From: Rebecca billardiae RCC1528
Taxonomy: Eukaryota; Haptophyta
Reading direction: 5' to 3'
DNA: 64,000 nucleotides
NCBI GenBank assembly: GCA_965240325.2
Contig: OZ251231.1
Coordinates: forward strand, 434,001-498,000
A program made the translations under genes and the position numbers. Shown in pieces: positions 52,966 through 64,000 of the stretch. Every line of letters begins with the position of its first letter. The stretch's first letter is position 1. The notes beneath the pieces were generated by a model. It made no database searches, had not been told where the DNA came from, and saw nothing but the letters and a program-made list of their open reading frames with translations.

Positions 52966-55772
52966 ATGTCGCTCGCGCGCAAGCTCCGTGCGCGCATCGG
53001 CGACGGCTTCGAGGCGTGGGGCGAGCTCGCCTCGCGCCACCCGCTCAAGCTCGCCGCCGTCGCGTGCGCGCTTCTCGGCGGCCTGTGCGCTGGCGTGCCT
53101 TCGCTGAGCGAGGAGTCGCGCTCCGAGTACCTGTGGACGCCGACGAGCACCAAGGCGTACCACGACTGGCGCTTCGTCGAGGACACGTTCGGCGTCGAGA
53201 ACGACAAGCTCCTCCTGTACCTGCGCCCCGCCGACGGCGGCAACGCGCTCACCTACGACGTCTTCTCGGAGGCGCTCAAGGCGCATCTGTTCACGACCGA
53301 GGAGTGCGAGGGCACGCTCCCCGGCACCAAGACGAGCGTGCTCTTCGACGACGCGTGCAAGAAGGAGCCCGACGCGGAGGAGTGCGCCGTCTCCAACTTC
53401 CTCGCCATCTGGGACTACAACGCGGACAAGCTCACCATGTTCAAGGACTTCCTCGGCGCGTTCATCGACGGGATGCACAACACGGCCGTCAACGCCTCCA
53501 CCTTCGCTGGCGGGCTGGTGCTCGAGAAGGACGAGGACACCGGCTTGGAGAAGGTCAAGGAGGCGACCTCCATCGTCCTCATCTACACGCTCGCTGACCG
53601 CTCGGACAAGACCCTCGAGTTCGAGCGCGCGTGGAACCGCGGCATCGTGGGCGCCCTCGACCGGGAGAAGGTGGTGGCCGCGCGCGTCTCGCCGCGGGTG
53701 GTCCGGGAGGACCTGGCGGCGCACGCGGCACTGGACGTGCCCAAGTACATGAACGCGCTGATTGTGCTCGCCGTCCTCTTCCTCGTTCTCTTCGGCCCGC
53801 TCCACTCGCTCACGCGCGCGCGGCCGCTGATCGGCGTCGCCGCGCTCAGCGTCGCCGCGCTCACGACCGCCGCCGGCTACGGCGTGTGCGCGCTCAGCGG
53901 CGTGCAGGGCAACCCGTTCACGCTGCTGCTGCTGCTCGTGCTGCTCGTTGTGCACGTGCGCGCCGCGCCTCGCCGCGCCGGACCCCTCCGCCCGGCACCT
54001 GCCCCCGCGCGCTGCCCGTCGGCGCACGCACGCCCTGAGCGCACGCGCCTGCGCGCCACCGCTCCCTTCCGCACCGCGCGCGCGCCGCGTTGCAGGCGCA
54101 CTCGTCGGCCGTCCTCGTCGACGCGATCTCGGCGCAGCCCAAGGCGCTCACCGTGAGCGAGCGCGTCGGTGGCGGGCTTCGCGCCTCCGGCCTCGCCGTC
54201 TTCGCGGGCTACGTCGGCGCCGCGGCCGCGCTGCTCACCGGCCTCCACACCGACATGCCCGGCGTATGGGCCGTGTGCGCGTTCGGCGCGGCGAGTCTCG
54301 GCTTGGGCGCGGTGGGCTCGCTCGCGTTGCTGCTGCCGCTTGTCGCGCTCGACGAGCACCGCGCCGCCGCCGGCCGACTCAGCTGCCTCCCGTGCGTCCT
54401 CGCGCCCGCGCACTGGGGCGGCGCGGAGGCTGGCTCGCCGGCCGCTGTCGAGCCCAAGCGAGTGGAGCCCAACGGCGGCAGCGGCCGCGGCGGCGGCACG
54501 GACAATGCGCCGACCAAGCCCCCTCCGCAGAGGTCGGCGGCGGCGGTGGCGAGCACGGTGCTCGACGGCGGCTTCGGCGGGCTGCTCGCTGACGGGCTCG
54601 CCCCGCTCCTCCTCCGGCTGCCCGTCGCGCTCCTCGTCGTCGCCGCGTTCGGCACGCTGGCAGGGCTCGCGGGTGCCTACGTGGGCGACGTGCGCATCGG
54701 CATCGCCGAGGCAGATGCGCTGCCGCCGACGTCGCAGGTGCACGAGGTGCTCGCGATGGAGGAGCTCTTCGGCGGGCGCTTCCTGCTCACCTCGGTCGTG
54801 CTCGACGGCGTCGACTGGTCCGACGCCACCGCGCGCTTCAACGCGACCCGCGGCGTGTCCAAGGTGGATGAGCTCGACTTCCTCTTCTACCGGTACACTG
54901 GCTGGTGGGAGGCGTATGAGAACGGGTACCTGCCGGCGAAGGGCAAGGCGAAGATCGTCGAGGAGGACGGGCGGTACACGGAGGAGCTGCAGGCGTTCCT
55001 CGACGAGGAGGCCAACACGCTCTACCAGGACGACGTCTCGTGCGACGGCGAGTGCGGCGTGCCGAGCAGCTCGCGCTTTCAGATGCTCATGTCGCGAGGG
55101 CTCGGCAGCGACGCCGCGCACCTCCACGGGCGCCGCGACGCGATCGAGGTGGCGCTGGCGAAGAAGGGCGTGACGGGCGCGTTCGCGTTCAACCCGATCT
55201 ACCTCACGACCGCGGTCGACGAGGTCATCTTCGAGCGCGCGCTCGTGCAGGCCGCCGCCGCCGTCGGCGCGCTCGGCCTCATCGTCGCGCTCGCCGCGCC
55301 CGCGTCCGCGGCCGTGTGGACTGTGCTGTGTATGGCGATGGCGGTGGTCGACCTCCTCGGCGTGCTCGTTTGGCTGGCGATCCCGCTAACGTACATCTCG
55401 CACGTGTGTGTGGTGATGGGGACGGTGCTCGCCGCGCTCCCCGCCGTGCACATGTCGCTCACCTTCGCGTCGGCGCTCGAGCGCGGCGCTGAGGAGCACA
55501 GCGCCTCCGGCGGCGCGCGCGAGGCGGCGCGCACGACGCTGCGCACGACGGGCAGCTCGATCCTGAAGGGCGCGTGCGCCGCCATCATCGCGGTCGCGCT
55601 GCTCGCGCCATCCGAGTCCGTCGCCTTCGTGCCCTTCTTCAAGCTCATTGCGTGCGCGATCGCGATTGGTGCGCTGCATGCCCTGCTTGTGCTGCCTGCG
55701 CTGCTGGCAGTGGGCTCGCCGCGCGTGCCGGCGGCCAACATGCCTGCCGCAACCGAGCCCTCCACGTACTGA
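52966..55772 (+). CDS. Patched/NPC1-type (RND superfamily) membrane protein
   Basis: Two exons: 52966-53955 and 54096-55772 (CAC|GTGCGC, CAG|GCG, phase 0; 888 aa). The layout is duplicated: an N-terminal helix (LKLAAVACALLGGLCAGVPS), a large lumenal or extracellular loop with Cys pairs, then about five helices (LIVLAVLFLVLFG to LALLLPLVAL, spanning the splice junction). The second half repeats this: a helix at VALLVVAAFGTLAG-like sequence, a second loop, and the closing helices ending in IGALHALLVLPALLA. The spacing R...TLRTTGSSILKGACAAIIAV matches the Patched signature after helix 10. Patched/NPC proteins move sterols or lipids. The acidic relay residues expected in helices 4 and 10 (GxxxDD and GxxxDYxxH) are not seen: helix 10 reads MGTVLAALPAVHMS. 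The protein may therefore not be proton- or sodium-coupled. Confidence 0.85.
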
Positions 55773-56241
55773 GCGGGCTCATCACGTACATGCTCGCGCT
55801 CGCCGCCTCGAGGCTGCGACCTATCCGAGCCACCCAATAATGAGCACGACCCACTTCCCAGCACGCGTCACACCCGCACACCGCCTGCCCATGCATGCAG
55901 TCACTACCGCGCACACATACATAGCGCGCTACTTACTTTCTGGCAGCGCGCGACCAGCGGCCCGTCGGGGCTGCGTCGCGAGCGCGCAGCTGCGCTACTA
56001 TTCATCACAGCGCACTACGACACTTCGTTCACAGTAGCAGCATCAATTGTTTCATCAGTCTCATGAGCATCGTAGTTCTTGTACTTGTAGTCATCACATT
56101 CACATCACTGCTGACATCAGCTGCCTGCAGCAGCCTGCTGGCTGCTGACACATAGACTGACGCGCTTCATACTCGGCGTCGAGATCATCATCACGTCAGC
56201 AGTCGCGCGCGCTGCGCGCCCGCGCCCGCGCTGGGCCCACG
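55773..56241. other. Intergenic between convergent transporter and kinase genes
   Basis: Holds both 3' UTRs; mixed composition with many CAT/GCAG motifs and no gene. Confidence 0.55.
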
Positions 56242-59200
56242 TCACCACGTGGCTCGCTTGTTGTCGTATCTGTTGTGATGGCGCTGCTGGTGGCTGGCCA
56301 CGACCTCATGCACCTTCTGCATACCCGCGCGATCCTTGTCCAGGCTCAGGTCGAGCCCGGACGCGTCAAAGTCGTCGCGGGCGTGGCTGCCCGGCGGGTC
56401 ACCCGTCAGCCCGATCATCAGGCCCCGGAAGCCGAAGCTGCGCAGCAAGCGGGTTGCCTCCGCCCCCGTCACACGCGGCATCTGGCGTTGCGCGCACGCG
56501 GCGACGACGGCGCGGCCGTGTGAGTCGGCGCGTGGGGGCGACGGCCCGGCGCGGCTCGGAGGCGAGCGAGCGGGGGCCGCGCGACGGCCCCGCCTGCCGC
56601 ACCATCGCGCGCGCGCGGGCGCACGCACCTGGTTGTCCATCAGAATGATCTGGTAGTACTCGGTGCCCCGGGCCTCGATCAGATCCATGGCCTCCTGGCC
56701 GTCCTCGGCCACGTCAAAGGAGATACCGAGCCGGCGGAAGAGCTTGAGCTCCAACGTGCGCCGCAGCAGCTTGTCGTCCTGTGCACGGCGCGCGCGGCCG
56801 ACGGCCGTTCGGATCGGGCGGAGGGCGCAGGGTTGGGATGTGAGGGAGCGCTCGGCGCGCATGGAGGTGCGCGGCGCAGGCGCAGCGCAGGCGCAGCTGA
56901 GCGCGCGCTCGGCGCTTTGACCGCAAGCGCGCACACACCTCGACATGAAGCACGCGCAGCTCAGCCACAGCTGGCTCGTGTGCCGAGGGGGCGTCGGCCG
57001 CCGGTGTTGTCGTCGGCGGCGCAGGCTCGTGCGCCGCTGGGGCGTCGGCCGCCGGCGCTGCCGCCGGCGGCGCCGAGGGGTCTGCCGCAGCGCCGCCGCC
57101 TGCGTCTGCCAACCACTCGAGCTCAGGCAAACGAGTGGGTGGCGTGTGAGGTGGCGGGCTCGCAGTGCCGGCCTCGGCTGCGACAGCGGCTCCGGGCGGC
57201 AGCTGCAGCTCAGTGTCCGCCATCACGCGAGCGTGCGCCGCGAGCGTGGTCTCCTCAGTGACACACAAAGGCGGCAGCTGGCTGGTGGCGGCCGGGGGAA
57301 GCGCAGCGCGCCTCGACTGGCGCAGCGGCTCTGGCTGCTCCTGCTCATCAACGCCTGCCCGTTTCAGAGCGCCGTGCTGGGCGTCGGGTCCGATCGACGC
57401 GGCCCACGGCACCGCGGACATCGAGTCCGCCATCGACCGCGGGCGGGCACGCGCACTCGTGTGCGGGGTCGCGGCGAGCTCGAAGTCCGAGCTGTCCATC
57501 GTGCGGTGGCGGGGTCGGCCGAGCGCTGGGCCGAGCTCATCCTCGTATGCGCCCGGCAGCGAGTGCAGCGCCGCAGCGGTGCCGTCGGGGAGTGGGCGGT
57601 GCCATGCAGGCGAGGGCCTTGTGTTCGTGGGCTCCGGCTCCGGCTGCAGCTCGGCCCAGGCGGAGGGCGTCCTCCACGCTCGGTCTTCCGTCTCGTCAAT
57701 CTGCGCCATCGGTGCCAGGGCCTCAGCGCGCCGGAGGCGCAGGTGCATGCCAAACGCGGTGCCGTGCCCATGGCCGGGGCTCTCGATCTCGAGCCAAGAT
57801 TGGTTGTGCATGCGCAGCAGCCGGCGCGTGATGCTCAGCCCGAGGCCGCTGCCGCCCAGGCCCGCCAGCTGGCCATTGCCCACCTCCCCGAAGAGCTCGT
57901 CGCGGTTCAGCGCAATGAGCTCGCTCTCGCTCAGCCCGACGCCCGTGTCCACCACGCTGACGATCAGCTCGTCCAGCTTGCCGGCGTCGGCGTGCTCTTG
58001 GCACGCGGCAGGCGAGCCTGTCTCGCGCGTGTGCCGGCTGGAGTTCTCGCGCCGGTTCGAGTGCGTGCCGCTCGCGAGGCTGTAGCTCACGTGCGCCGGG
58101 CTGCTGACGAGCGAGCACGAGCGACCGCTCGAGCTGTTGCTGCCCTCGCCCTGGCTGCTCTCGACAGCGTCGCTGCTCAGGACGGTCTCGTGGCCGGGGT
58201 GCTCCTGCGAAGGCCGAGAGCGTTCGCGGGCGTGTACGCGCACAGTGACGGTCACGGTGCCGCCGCGGCCGGTGAACTTGATCGCGTTGCTCACGCCGTT
58301 GTTGAGGCACTGCTGCAGCCTGATTGATGGGCGGATGAGCCAGGGAGGCCGCGTGAGGGCCGCGCGTGCCGCGGGGCGCGCGCGAGCGGCGGTGCGTGAG
58401 GGCGCGTGCGAGCGCGCGCAACGCCGCAGAGCGCGCGCGCGCCGGGGCGCGCGGGCACGGTCGCGCTGGCCACGCGCCACGTTGGTGCGCGCGCACGCCC
58501 GCGCGCCGCGCGCACCGACGCGCGTCGCCTATGTACTTGACCGCGCGCAGCTCAGGCGGCACGCGCTGCACGTCGATGCGCACGCCCTTGGCCTCCGCAG
58601 CCGCCGAGTAGGTGAGCGAGAGCGCGTCGAGCAGCTTCTCGAGCTCGAAGGGCGCCGGGACGAGCTCCAGCTTGCCCGACTCGATGTTCTCAAAGTCGAT
58701 CATGTCGTTCGTGATCGAGTCCATCAGCGAGGAGCACACGGTGAGCACTCGCGCGCACTCGCGCACCTCCTCGGACGCCACCGTCGTGTCAGCCGGCAGC
58801 TCGTTGAGCGTGTCGGCGGCGTTGTGCACGGCGAGGAGTGGCGAGCGAAGGTCGTGCATGGCGACGCGGATGACGCGCGAGCGCGCGTCCTTCGCCGCCT
58901 CGACCGTGCGCAGCGCGAGCTCCGCCCGCGCCTCGTCCTGCTCCGACATGATCAGCTCGCGCGCGCTGCGAGCGATCACGCGAACGTGGTGGAAGTTGGC
59001 ACGCTGCGATCGGCCCAGCGTGACGGCGATGCCGAGCATGAGGAGCATGCAGAAGAAGGTGAGGAAGATGCCCTCGTACTCAAATTCCGCCCAGTTCGGG
59101 TGCGTCACGATGTACACGATCACGCTCGCGAACGCCGACGCGACGAAGCACGTGTGCGTGAGGGGCCGCAGCGGCACGACGCCTTCGATCAGCAGCACCC

Positions 59201-59738
59201 AGAATCGGAGCCAGCCGTACGCCTCGCACGGAGCGAGCGGCTGCCCGTCGCGGCGGGGCTCCCACGCGAGGCTCAGCGCGAGTACCGCCGTCATGATTGT
59301 CACTCCGATCGCCACGACGCCATCCACCACAGCATACCGCAGCGCAAACGGAGCGCGAGCATCGCCGTGCCGCCGCTCGCAGAGCGCGATCGCGGCCAGG
59401 CAGACGAGCCCGACAACGGCACTCGCAAGATCGCGTGCGGTGCGGAACTGCCACAATGCATTGCCTTCGACTCGGTCCAACGCGAACATGCCCCAGCCGG
59501 AGATCAGCATCAGCACGCACACGGGCGTGGCGCGCGTTTTCAAGCGCGGCAGCGCGATGCGCAGCCGAAACTGCTCCTCGAGCCGAGCGTCGCCGAGCTC
59601 GGAGAGGGGCGTGAAGAGCGGGCGGTTGGCGTCGAGTATCTTGAGCGAGTCCTCCACTTCTTGCGGCGAGACGGGGCTGCTGTCCGTCGTGCTGATGGAC
59701 GCCGAGCGCACGCGGTGGAGGAACCTCATCGGGGGCAT
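56242..59738 (-). CDS. Six-helix membrane hybrid histidine kinase
   Basis: A two-component sensor with its own receiver. Four exons: 59738-58516, 58319-56939, 56778-56629 and 56481-56242 (donors GTGCGC, GTGTGT and GTGCGT; 997 aa). About six membrane helices (PVCVLMLISGWGMFA to FFCMLLMLGIAVTLG) precede the HisKA domain with phospho-acceptor His295 (VAMHDLRSPLL). The ATPase domain is restored by splicing at YIGDARRLQQCLNN and shows NAIKFTG, DTGVGLSE and GSGLGLSI. It has a Ser-rich insertion of ~75 aa between the N and G1 boxes. A ~250-aa low-complexity linker leads to the receiver. There DD at 869-870, the phospho-acceptor Asp916 (ILMDNQ), Thr944 and Lys967 are present. The usual Pro after the Lys is Asp (LDKD). 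The protein sits in a membrane; no sensor ligand is visible. Convergent with the Patched-like gene. Confidence 0.93.
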
Positions 59739-60008
59739 CGCGCGCGGGGCAGGGCGTGACGAGGGCGGGTCCACCCGCTCATCAAACGATGATATTGAAC
59801 GACTTTTACCGGCTAGATACGCGGGCCATCGAAGGAATCGAGATTGGCCGGCGCTAATTCTCCGATTCACGACGCAGGTATAAAGTTAAACGCAGCGCCA
59901 GGCCTCCTGATTCGTCGGCTGATCGCCTGATTCTCGCAAGCATTCCCCTTGCGGGTATATTATTACCGCTTTTTAATCAGCCTACCTATTTTTTCATGCG
60001 CCCGCGGA

Positions 60009-60105
60009 AGGCGCGAACAAACCGGTCTGAGTGAGAAGGAATGGGGAAATGCCGGAGGCGGCGAAGACGCGAACAAACCGGTCTGAGTGATGAGAAGGAA
60101 TGGGA
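60009..60105 (+). repeat. Short tandem duplication (~56-bp period)
   Basis: The block GCGAACAAACCGGTCTGAGT, followed by GAAGGAATGGG, occurs twice about 56 bp apart with small differences (an extra TGA in the second). Confidence 0.85.
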
Positions 60106-60357
60106 AAACGCGGGAATATATTTATTCCTCCTTCATGCACCAAATGAATCCATCCGATCCTCGTGGTGGGTCGGAAATAACCCCCGAGGTACTTTGACGC
60201 GATTCATCCCAGATGCTAGTGGGTTTGATCGTTGCACTGATCGTTGCCAGAGCTTCGCGCGGTTTCGCCGTCTCGAGGCAGGGTAGGGTAGGATCAGGGT
60301 AGGGTTCCTCGAAATTCCCAGAATTCACCGATGACCGAGCCGCCTCTAACTACCGGT

Positions 60358-60975
60358 ATGGAGCGCTCGTTGGAACTTGACGCCGGTTTGGCGCCCGCGC
60401 GGCGAGGGCGACGACGGGCGTACACGGGCCCGCGGCGGCGGGAAGCGCGCGGGCGCGGCCGAGAACGGCACGGTCCGGACGCCTCTCGCCAGCCGCGGAC
60501 GCGCACCGCGCCTCCTCCTCGCACGCTGCTAACTTGATTGACGGGTTGAACGGTGGCTTTGCTGCCGACCACGGACCAGCTCAAGTTCCACGGCTGGTCA
60601 AGGTACGGCTTGCGACCTCACCGCTGGTGCTTGCAAGAAGGTACACGACTTGGTCGAACTCCCACGCACCCGCTCTGCGCTCGTCGACGCCCTCTGAAGG
60701 TGACTCGGGGTGCATGCCGGGCAGTGGAATGCAGTGGTTCGGCGTTGCCTCTCAGTCGTCCAGCGCGTAGGCCATGTAGCGCGGGTGTGGTGCGCGCATG
60801 GCCCGGTAATTCGGTCGCGGCATGTCTGTCTGGGCTGCCCAAGGCCTGCCGCACCGCAAAGCGAGCGCTCAGGAGCGTGTGCCGACCGTGCCAGCCCCGC
60901 CGAGATGGGGCACTTCGCTGGGAAATGCGGTGTCAAGTTCCACCCCCGCTCAAGTTCCAACGAGCGCTCCATACG
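60358..60975. repeat. 24-bp inverted repeat flanking ~570 bp
   Basis: At 60358-60381 the sequence starts TATGGAGCGCTCGTTGGAAC; its perfect 24-bp reverse complement is at 60952-60975. Partial CAAGTTCCA motifs occur nearby at about 60580 and 60943. It may be a MITE-like element without an ORF. Confidence 0.75.
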
Positions 60976-61155
60976 TTTCAACCATGAGAAGAACTGCTGT
61001 CGTTGGTTTTGCAAACCGCGTGCTGCGGTGCCGTGCTCGGTGAGACTGCGCCCTCGCACGTCAGGGGCGTTCCCCGCATCGGTCATACGCCAAATTGAAC
61101 CGTCTTCCTATTGGAACGGGCTTCGTCCATTTGAAGCGGGTACATTTAATACGGA

Positions 61156-61192
61156 AAAAGGCAAAGCCCTCTGCCAGGGGGGGCTTTGCTTT
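61156..61192. repeat. Short hairpin
   Basis: AAAAGGCAAAGCCC pairs with GGGCTTTGCTTTT (one bulge) around an 11-base loop. A rho-independent terminator reading makes no sense in this eukaryotic context. Confidence 0.75.
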
Positions 61193-63297
61193 TCGGGAGC
61201 GTGTGGCAGGATCCCGGGAACGCCCTTGTACGGGCTAAAGGAGCCGGCGTAGTAGACATCGTCCTTAAGCGCCCCGGCTTGCGCGGCGGCGTTATTCAGT
61301 CACCGCTGGTAACTACGGGGAATACGGCAAGACTGCGATTGGACTTTCAGGAGCCCTGCGCGGTGCGGAAGTGGCGGCGGAATCACCGTATAGTTCATCG
61401 CGTGCCCGGTGACTCGGCGACTCAGCCTCAGGCGACCCAGGCGGGCGTCGAGGTGGAGCGGTGGCGGCAGAGTGCCGACTGGGTCGAGGTGGACCGCGGA
61501 GCGGGTGCTAGTCGTCACCAAGACGTAACGCTGGTGATACAGTGGGAAGCCGATATGCGCTAATAAACTTATCCCGAGGCACTGATGTGCGCCGGTCTCG
61601 GCCCGTCAGCAGACGGGCGAATGATCGCCGCCTTTGGGCTGGCTTTGGCTTTGAGTTTGACACATCAGGTCATGACCGCGGGCGCACGCTCGTTTACGTG
61701 CGCTCCCACGCAGCCAGGTACGTTCTCCCTCCACGGCATCTCGGGGTGTTGGCGGCGAGGCGCACGGAGCTCCGGTACGCGAAAACCGTGCGATGGCACC
61801 TGGCCTAGCTACGTGCCACTTCACTCTTGGCCGCTTGCCGAAGCGGCTGATGTCTCACCGCCAAACCTGACAGTGACACAAGTTTGACGGCAACGATGAC
61901 CTAAAGAATCACAGAATCTTAAATCACTGTCCGAACGGTCTTGTCACGTATTTTATTATTTATATATATTATTATATGTATTATGTATAAATTGATGTAT
62001 TTAATTACCTTGGCATCACGCGGTGCAGCTTATTTCAGATTCATGACCACTGAACCGCCGTTCAGAAAGTCGTATTCTCGACTCTAACCAGACAGTAGTA
62101 CTATACTACTTCGTCATCAGATCAGTTACCGCTGATGCTACTAGCGCGCATTGTCAACCGGCTGCCAGCTCAGAGCTCTGTCACTGTCAGCGTCGGCGGG
62201 TGGGGCCCGGACGCCAACTCCAACTATCTCAGGGCACTCAAATGATATTATAATGATATTAATTCCCCTTTATGGCTCTATGAGCTCACCGGGTGACCGG
62301 CAGCCGAAGCCTCCAGCCCAACCCTGGCCAGCCCCCAACGATCCACCACCCCCACCCGACCTCAAACCCCAGACCGGAGACTACACCGTCCTAGTACTGA
62401 CTAGATGTGTGGCGCTCCAAGAGAATGGGCAAACGTGGGAGCAGCCGGCGGGACGCCGAACGAGGGTCAGTGCGAGGGCTGTCGCAGGTGTGCCGCGCGG
62501 CAGCAGCGGACAGAAAGCTGCTGGGCCATCTACAGCAGTGGCGGCGGCTTTCCGCGACCGCTCACCCCGCACTCCCAGCATTTCATGGACGATTAGTAGC
62601 TGCCGCCGCGGGGTTGCGAGGCGGCAGTCGAAAGCCTGCCGATGCGACCATGCTTGACACGCCGAAACGCATGCGCGTGCTCGCCGAGCGCGAGCGCTGC
62701 GAGCGGCAAGCTCTACCTGCCCCGCGAGGGGCGGAACCGCAATTCGTGACTCGGCGGCACCGGACACCCCGACTGGCCGCCGCACGGCGGCGTCGGGCTG
62801 GGACCGCCTACGGTTTTGCCTCCGCGCCAAAGCAGGCAGGCAGATGCGCGCGCACGGCGGTCGCCGGGCCGCCTGCGAGCTGAAGGACACGTTGGCTCCA
62901 CTTTGGGCTTCACGCCGGCGGCCACCTCGCGGTCGCGCCTCCCGGACTCACCAGCAAGGCGGGCGGCCGCGGGGCGAGAGTCCGGTAGCACGCGCTCCGT
63001 TCCCGGGTGCGATGGCGTTCTAATTATATATATATATATATATGTCCCCTTGCTATGATCATGTCAGTCTAAATACAACCAGAAAGTCCGGTTTTACCCG
63101 CGCGCCGGTCGCGTGCGCTTTGCAACCACCTCGGCAACGCTCGCCTATCTTTGGCGGAGTCAGGCTGTACAGGCTGTGGCGGCACCTGGCGGGACCAGGG
63201 GGAGAAGGCCACTGGCAGCCCGCGTGCGGCCTTCGCCTGAGCGGTCGCGCGGTCGCGCGGTGCTGGTGGCGCCGGCGCGCAGCGCGAAGGAGGCCTC

Positions 63298-64000
63298 ATG
63301 CTCCGGAGACGATCCAGGGCCGCCGCCACCGCGGCGGGGCTCCTCGTGCTCGCCGCGTCCGCTGTGAGCGACTCGCGCAGCAAAGTCGAGCTCGCGACGA
63401 GTGCGGAGCTCTTGCAGTGCCTCGATGCCGGGTGCTCCGAGCTGGTGCTGGACGGGCGGGCGAGTGGCACGCTGCCGACCGAGCTGGGCACCATCCGTGG
63501 GCTCACCCGCCTCGAGCTGCTCGACGGCGCGCTGCATGGCAGCGTGCCGACCGAGCTCGGCCTCGCGACCGAGCTGCGCGTCCTGCGGCTCTCTGGCAAC
63601 GCGCTGAGCGGCACGGTCCCGGCGGCTCTGGGCGCGCTCGCGGCGCTAGAGAAGCTCGAGCTCGCGGCCAACCGCCTCGGCGGCAAAATCCCCACCTCGC
63701 TCGGTGCGCTCCCGCGGCTGACGTCGCTCGATCTGTCGTCGAACCGGCTGCGCGGTCGCGTGCCGCCGTCGCTCGTCGCGCGCGAGGACGGCGTGAGCGT
63801 GGCGCTCGAGTCGCTGCAGCTCGAGCACAACGTGCTCACCGGCACGCTCCCGACCGAGCTCGGCCTCGCCGCCCACCTCCGCGTCCTCGCGCTCGGCGAC
63901 AACTGGCTCTCCGGCACGCTTCCGCCGCAGCTTGGCGGCGCGCGCTCGCTGCGCCTGCTCAATGTCGCTCGCAACCGGCTGCGCGGCGCGGTGCCGGCCG
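63298..64000 (+). CDS. Secreted leucine-rich repeat protein (partial, runs off window)
   Basis: From the ATG at 63298 the frame is open to the end of the window (at least 234 aa). A signal peptide (AATAAGLLVLAASAVS) precedes a short cap with two Cys (LLQCLDAGCSEL). Plant-type LRRs with the L-x-G-x-(I/V)-P spine follow: LRLSGNALSGTVPAALGAL, LELAANRLGGKIPTSLG, LDLSSNRLRGRVPPSL, LQLEHNVLTGTLPTELG and LALGDNWLSGTLPPQLG, about nine repeats so far. The 24-residue spacing is regular. One repeat contains a seven-residue insertion (AREDGVSVALES). It could be a secreted LRR, or the ectodomain of a receptor or receptor kinase continuing beyond the window; the missing part decides this. Confidence 0.85.
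   Translation, partial: MLRRRSRAAATAAGLLVLAASAVSDSRSKVELATSAELLQCLDAGCSELVLDGRASGTLPTELGTIRGLTRLELLDGALHGSVPTELGLATELRVLRLSGNALSGTVPAALGALAALEKLELAANRLGGKIPTSLGALPRLTSLDLSSNRLRGRVPPSLVAREDGVSVALESLQLEHNVLTGTLPTELGLAAHLRVLALGDNWLSGTLPPQLGGARSLRLLNVARNRLRGAVPA

Larger units (their letters stand above)
59739..63297. other. 3.5-kb gene-poor region
   Basis: No convincing gene is seen; all ORFs lack domain resemblance. AT-rich islands lie at about 59960-60000, 61940-62010 and 63020-63045 (the last a (TA)n run). Short repeats are listed separately. Confidence 0.5.

Noticed and set aside
61156-61192. Bacterial-type terminator hairpin
   Set aside because: Eukaryotic context, no U-tract function expected and no adjacent gene.
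60710-61252. Zinc-knuckle-like GHFAGKCGVKFHP in a 180-codon ORF
   Set aside because: Cys/His spacing does not match CCHC, and the surrounding sequence shows no retroelement features.

Overview
This is nuclear DNA of a very GC-rich eukaryotic alga, most likely a haptophyte. That is an inference from spliced genes with short GC-rich introns, plant- or algal-type proteins (phosphatidylinositol 4-kinase gamma, a probably organellar NOG1-like GTPase, an FMC1-like assembly factor) and an almost invariant 5' splice site, GTGCGC or GTGYGN. No prokaryotic operon, tRNA, rRNA or CRISPR array was found. AT-rich islands occur only between genes. Splice junctions were placed by hand: I required GT-AG ends, a kept frame and restored protein domains.

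Layout. 0.8-10.4 kb holds three minus-strand genes: a PI4K-gamma-like kinase, a large Ala-rich coiled-coil protein and a NOG1-like GTPase. A 1.1-kb near-perfect palindrome lies just upstream of the GTPase. At 12.0-14.3 kb a sorbitol dehydrogenase and a SAM methyltransferase are divergent around 156 bp. 14.3-17.1 kb is repeat-rich. 17.3-24.9 kb holds a small FMC1-like gene, a membrane-anchored EF-hand/14-3-3 fusion, a 2-kb nest of inverted repeats and a secreted protein of unknown family. 24.9-28.8 kb is mobile DNA: a MITE with 21-bp terminal repeats, and copy A of an unclassified element with a Ulp1-like ORF. 28.8-32.7 kb holds a two-repeat Myb gene and a five-kringle transmembrane receptor. 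32.7-36.3 kb is gene-poor and full of hairpins. 36.3-50.9 kb is gene-dense: a CEP97-like LRR/IQ protein divergent from a TMBIM/LFG protein, a TspO-like protein, and TAF1 divergent (17 bp between ATGs) from an OS-9-like MRH lectin fused to a YccV-like domain. 51-52.6 kb is copy B of the mobile element, inserted inside a short dispersed repeat. 53.0-59.7 kb holds a Patched/NPC-type transporter and a hybrid histidine kinase, convergent. The window ends in a secreted plant-type LRR protein that runs off the edge.

The genes do not form one pathway. The standout items are two domain fusions (EF-hand/14-3-3 with a lost phosphate-binding Arg; MRH/YccV), the uniform GTGCGC donors, complementary microsatellites around one exon, and mobile DNA that can be dissected because an empty target site is present in the same window.
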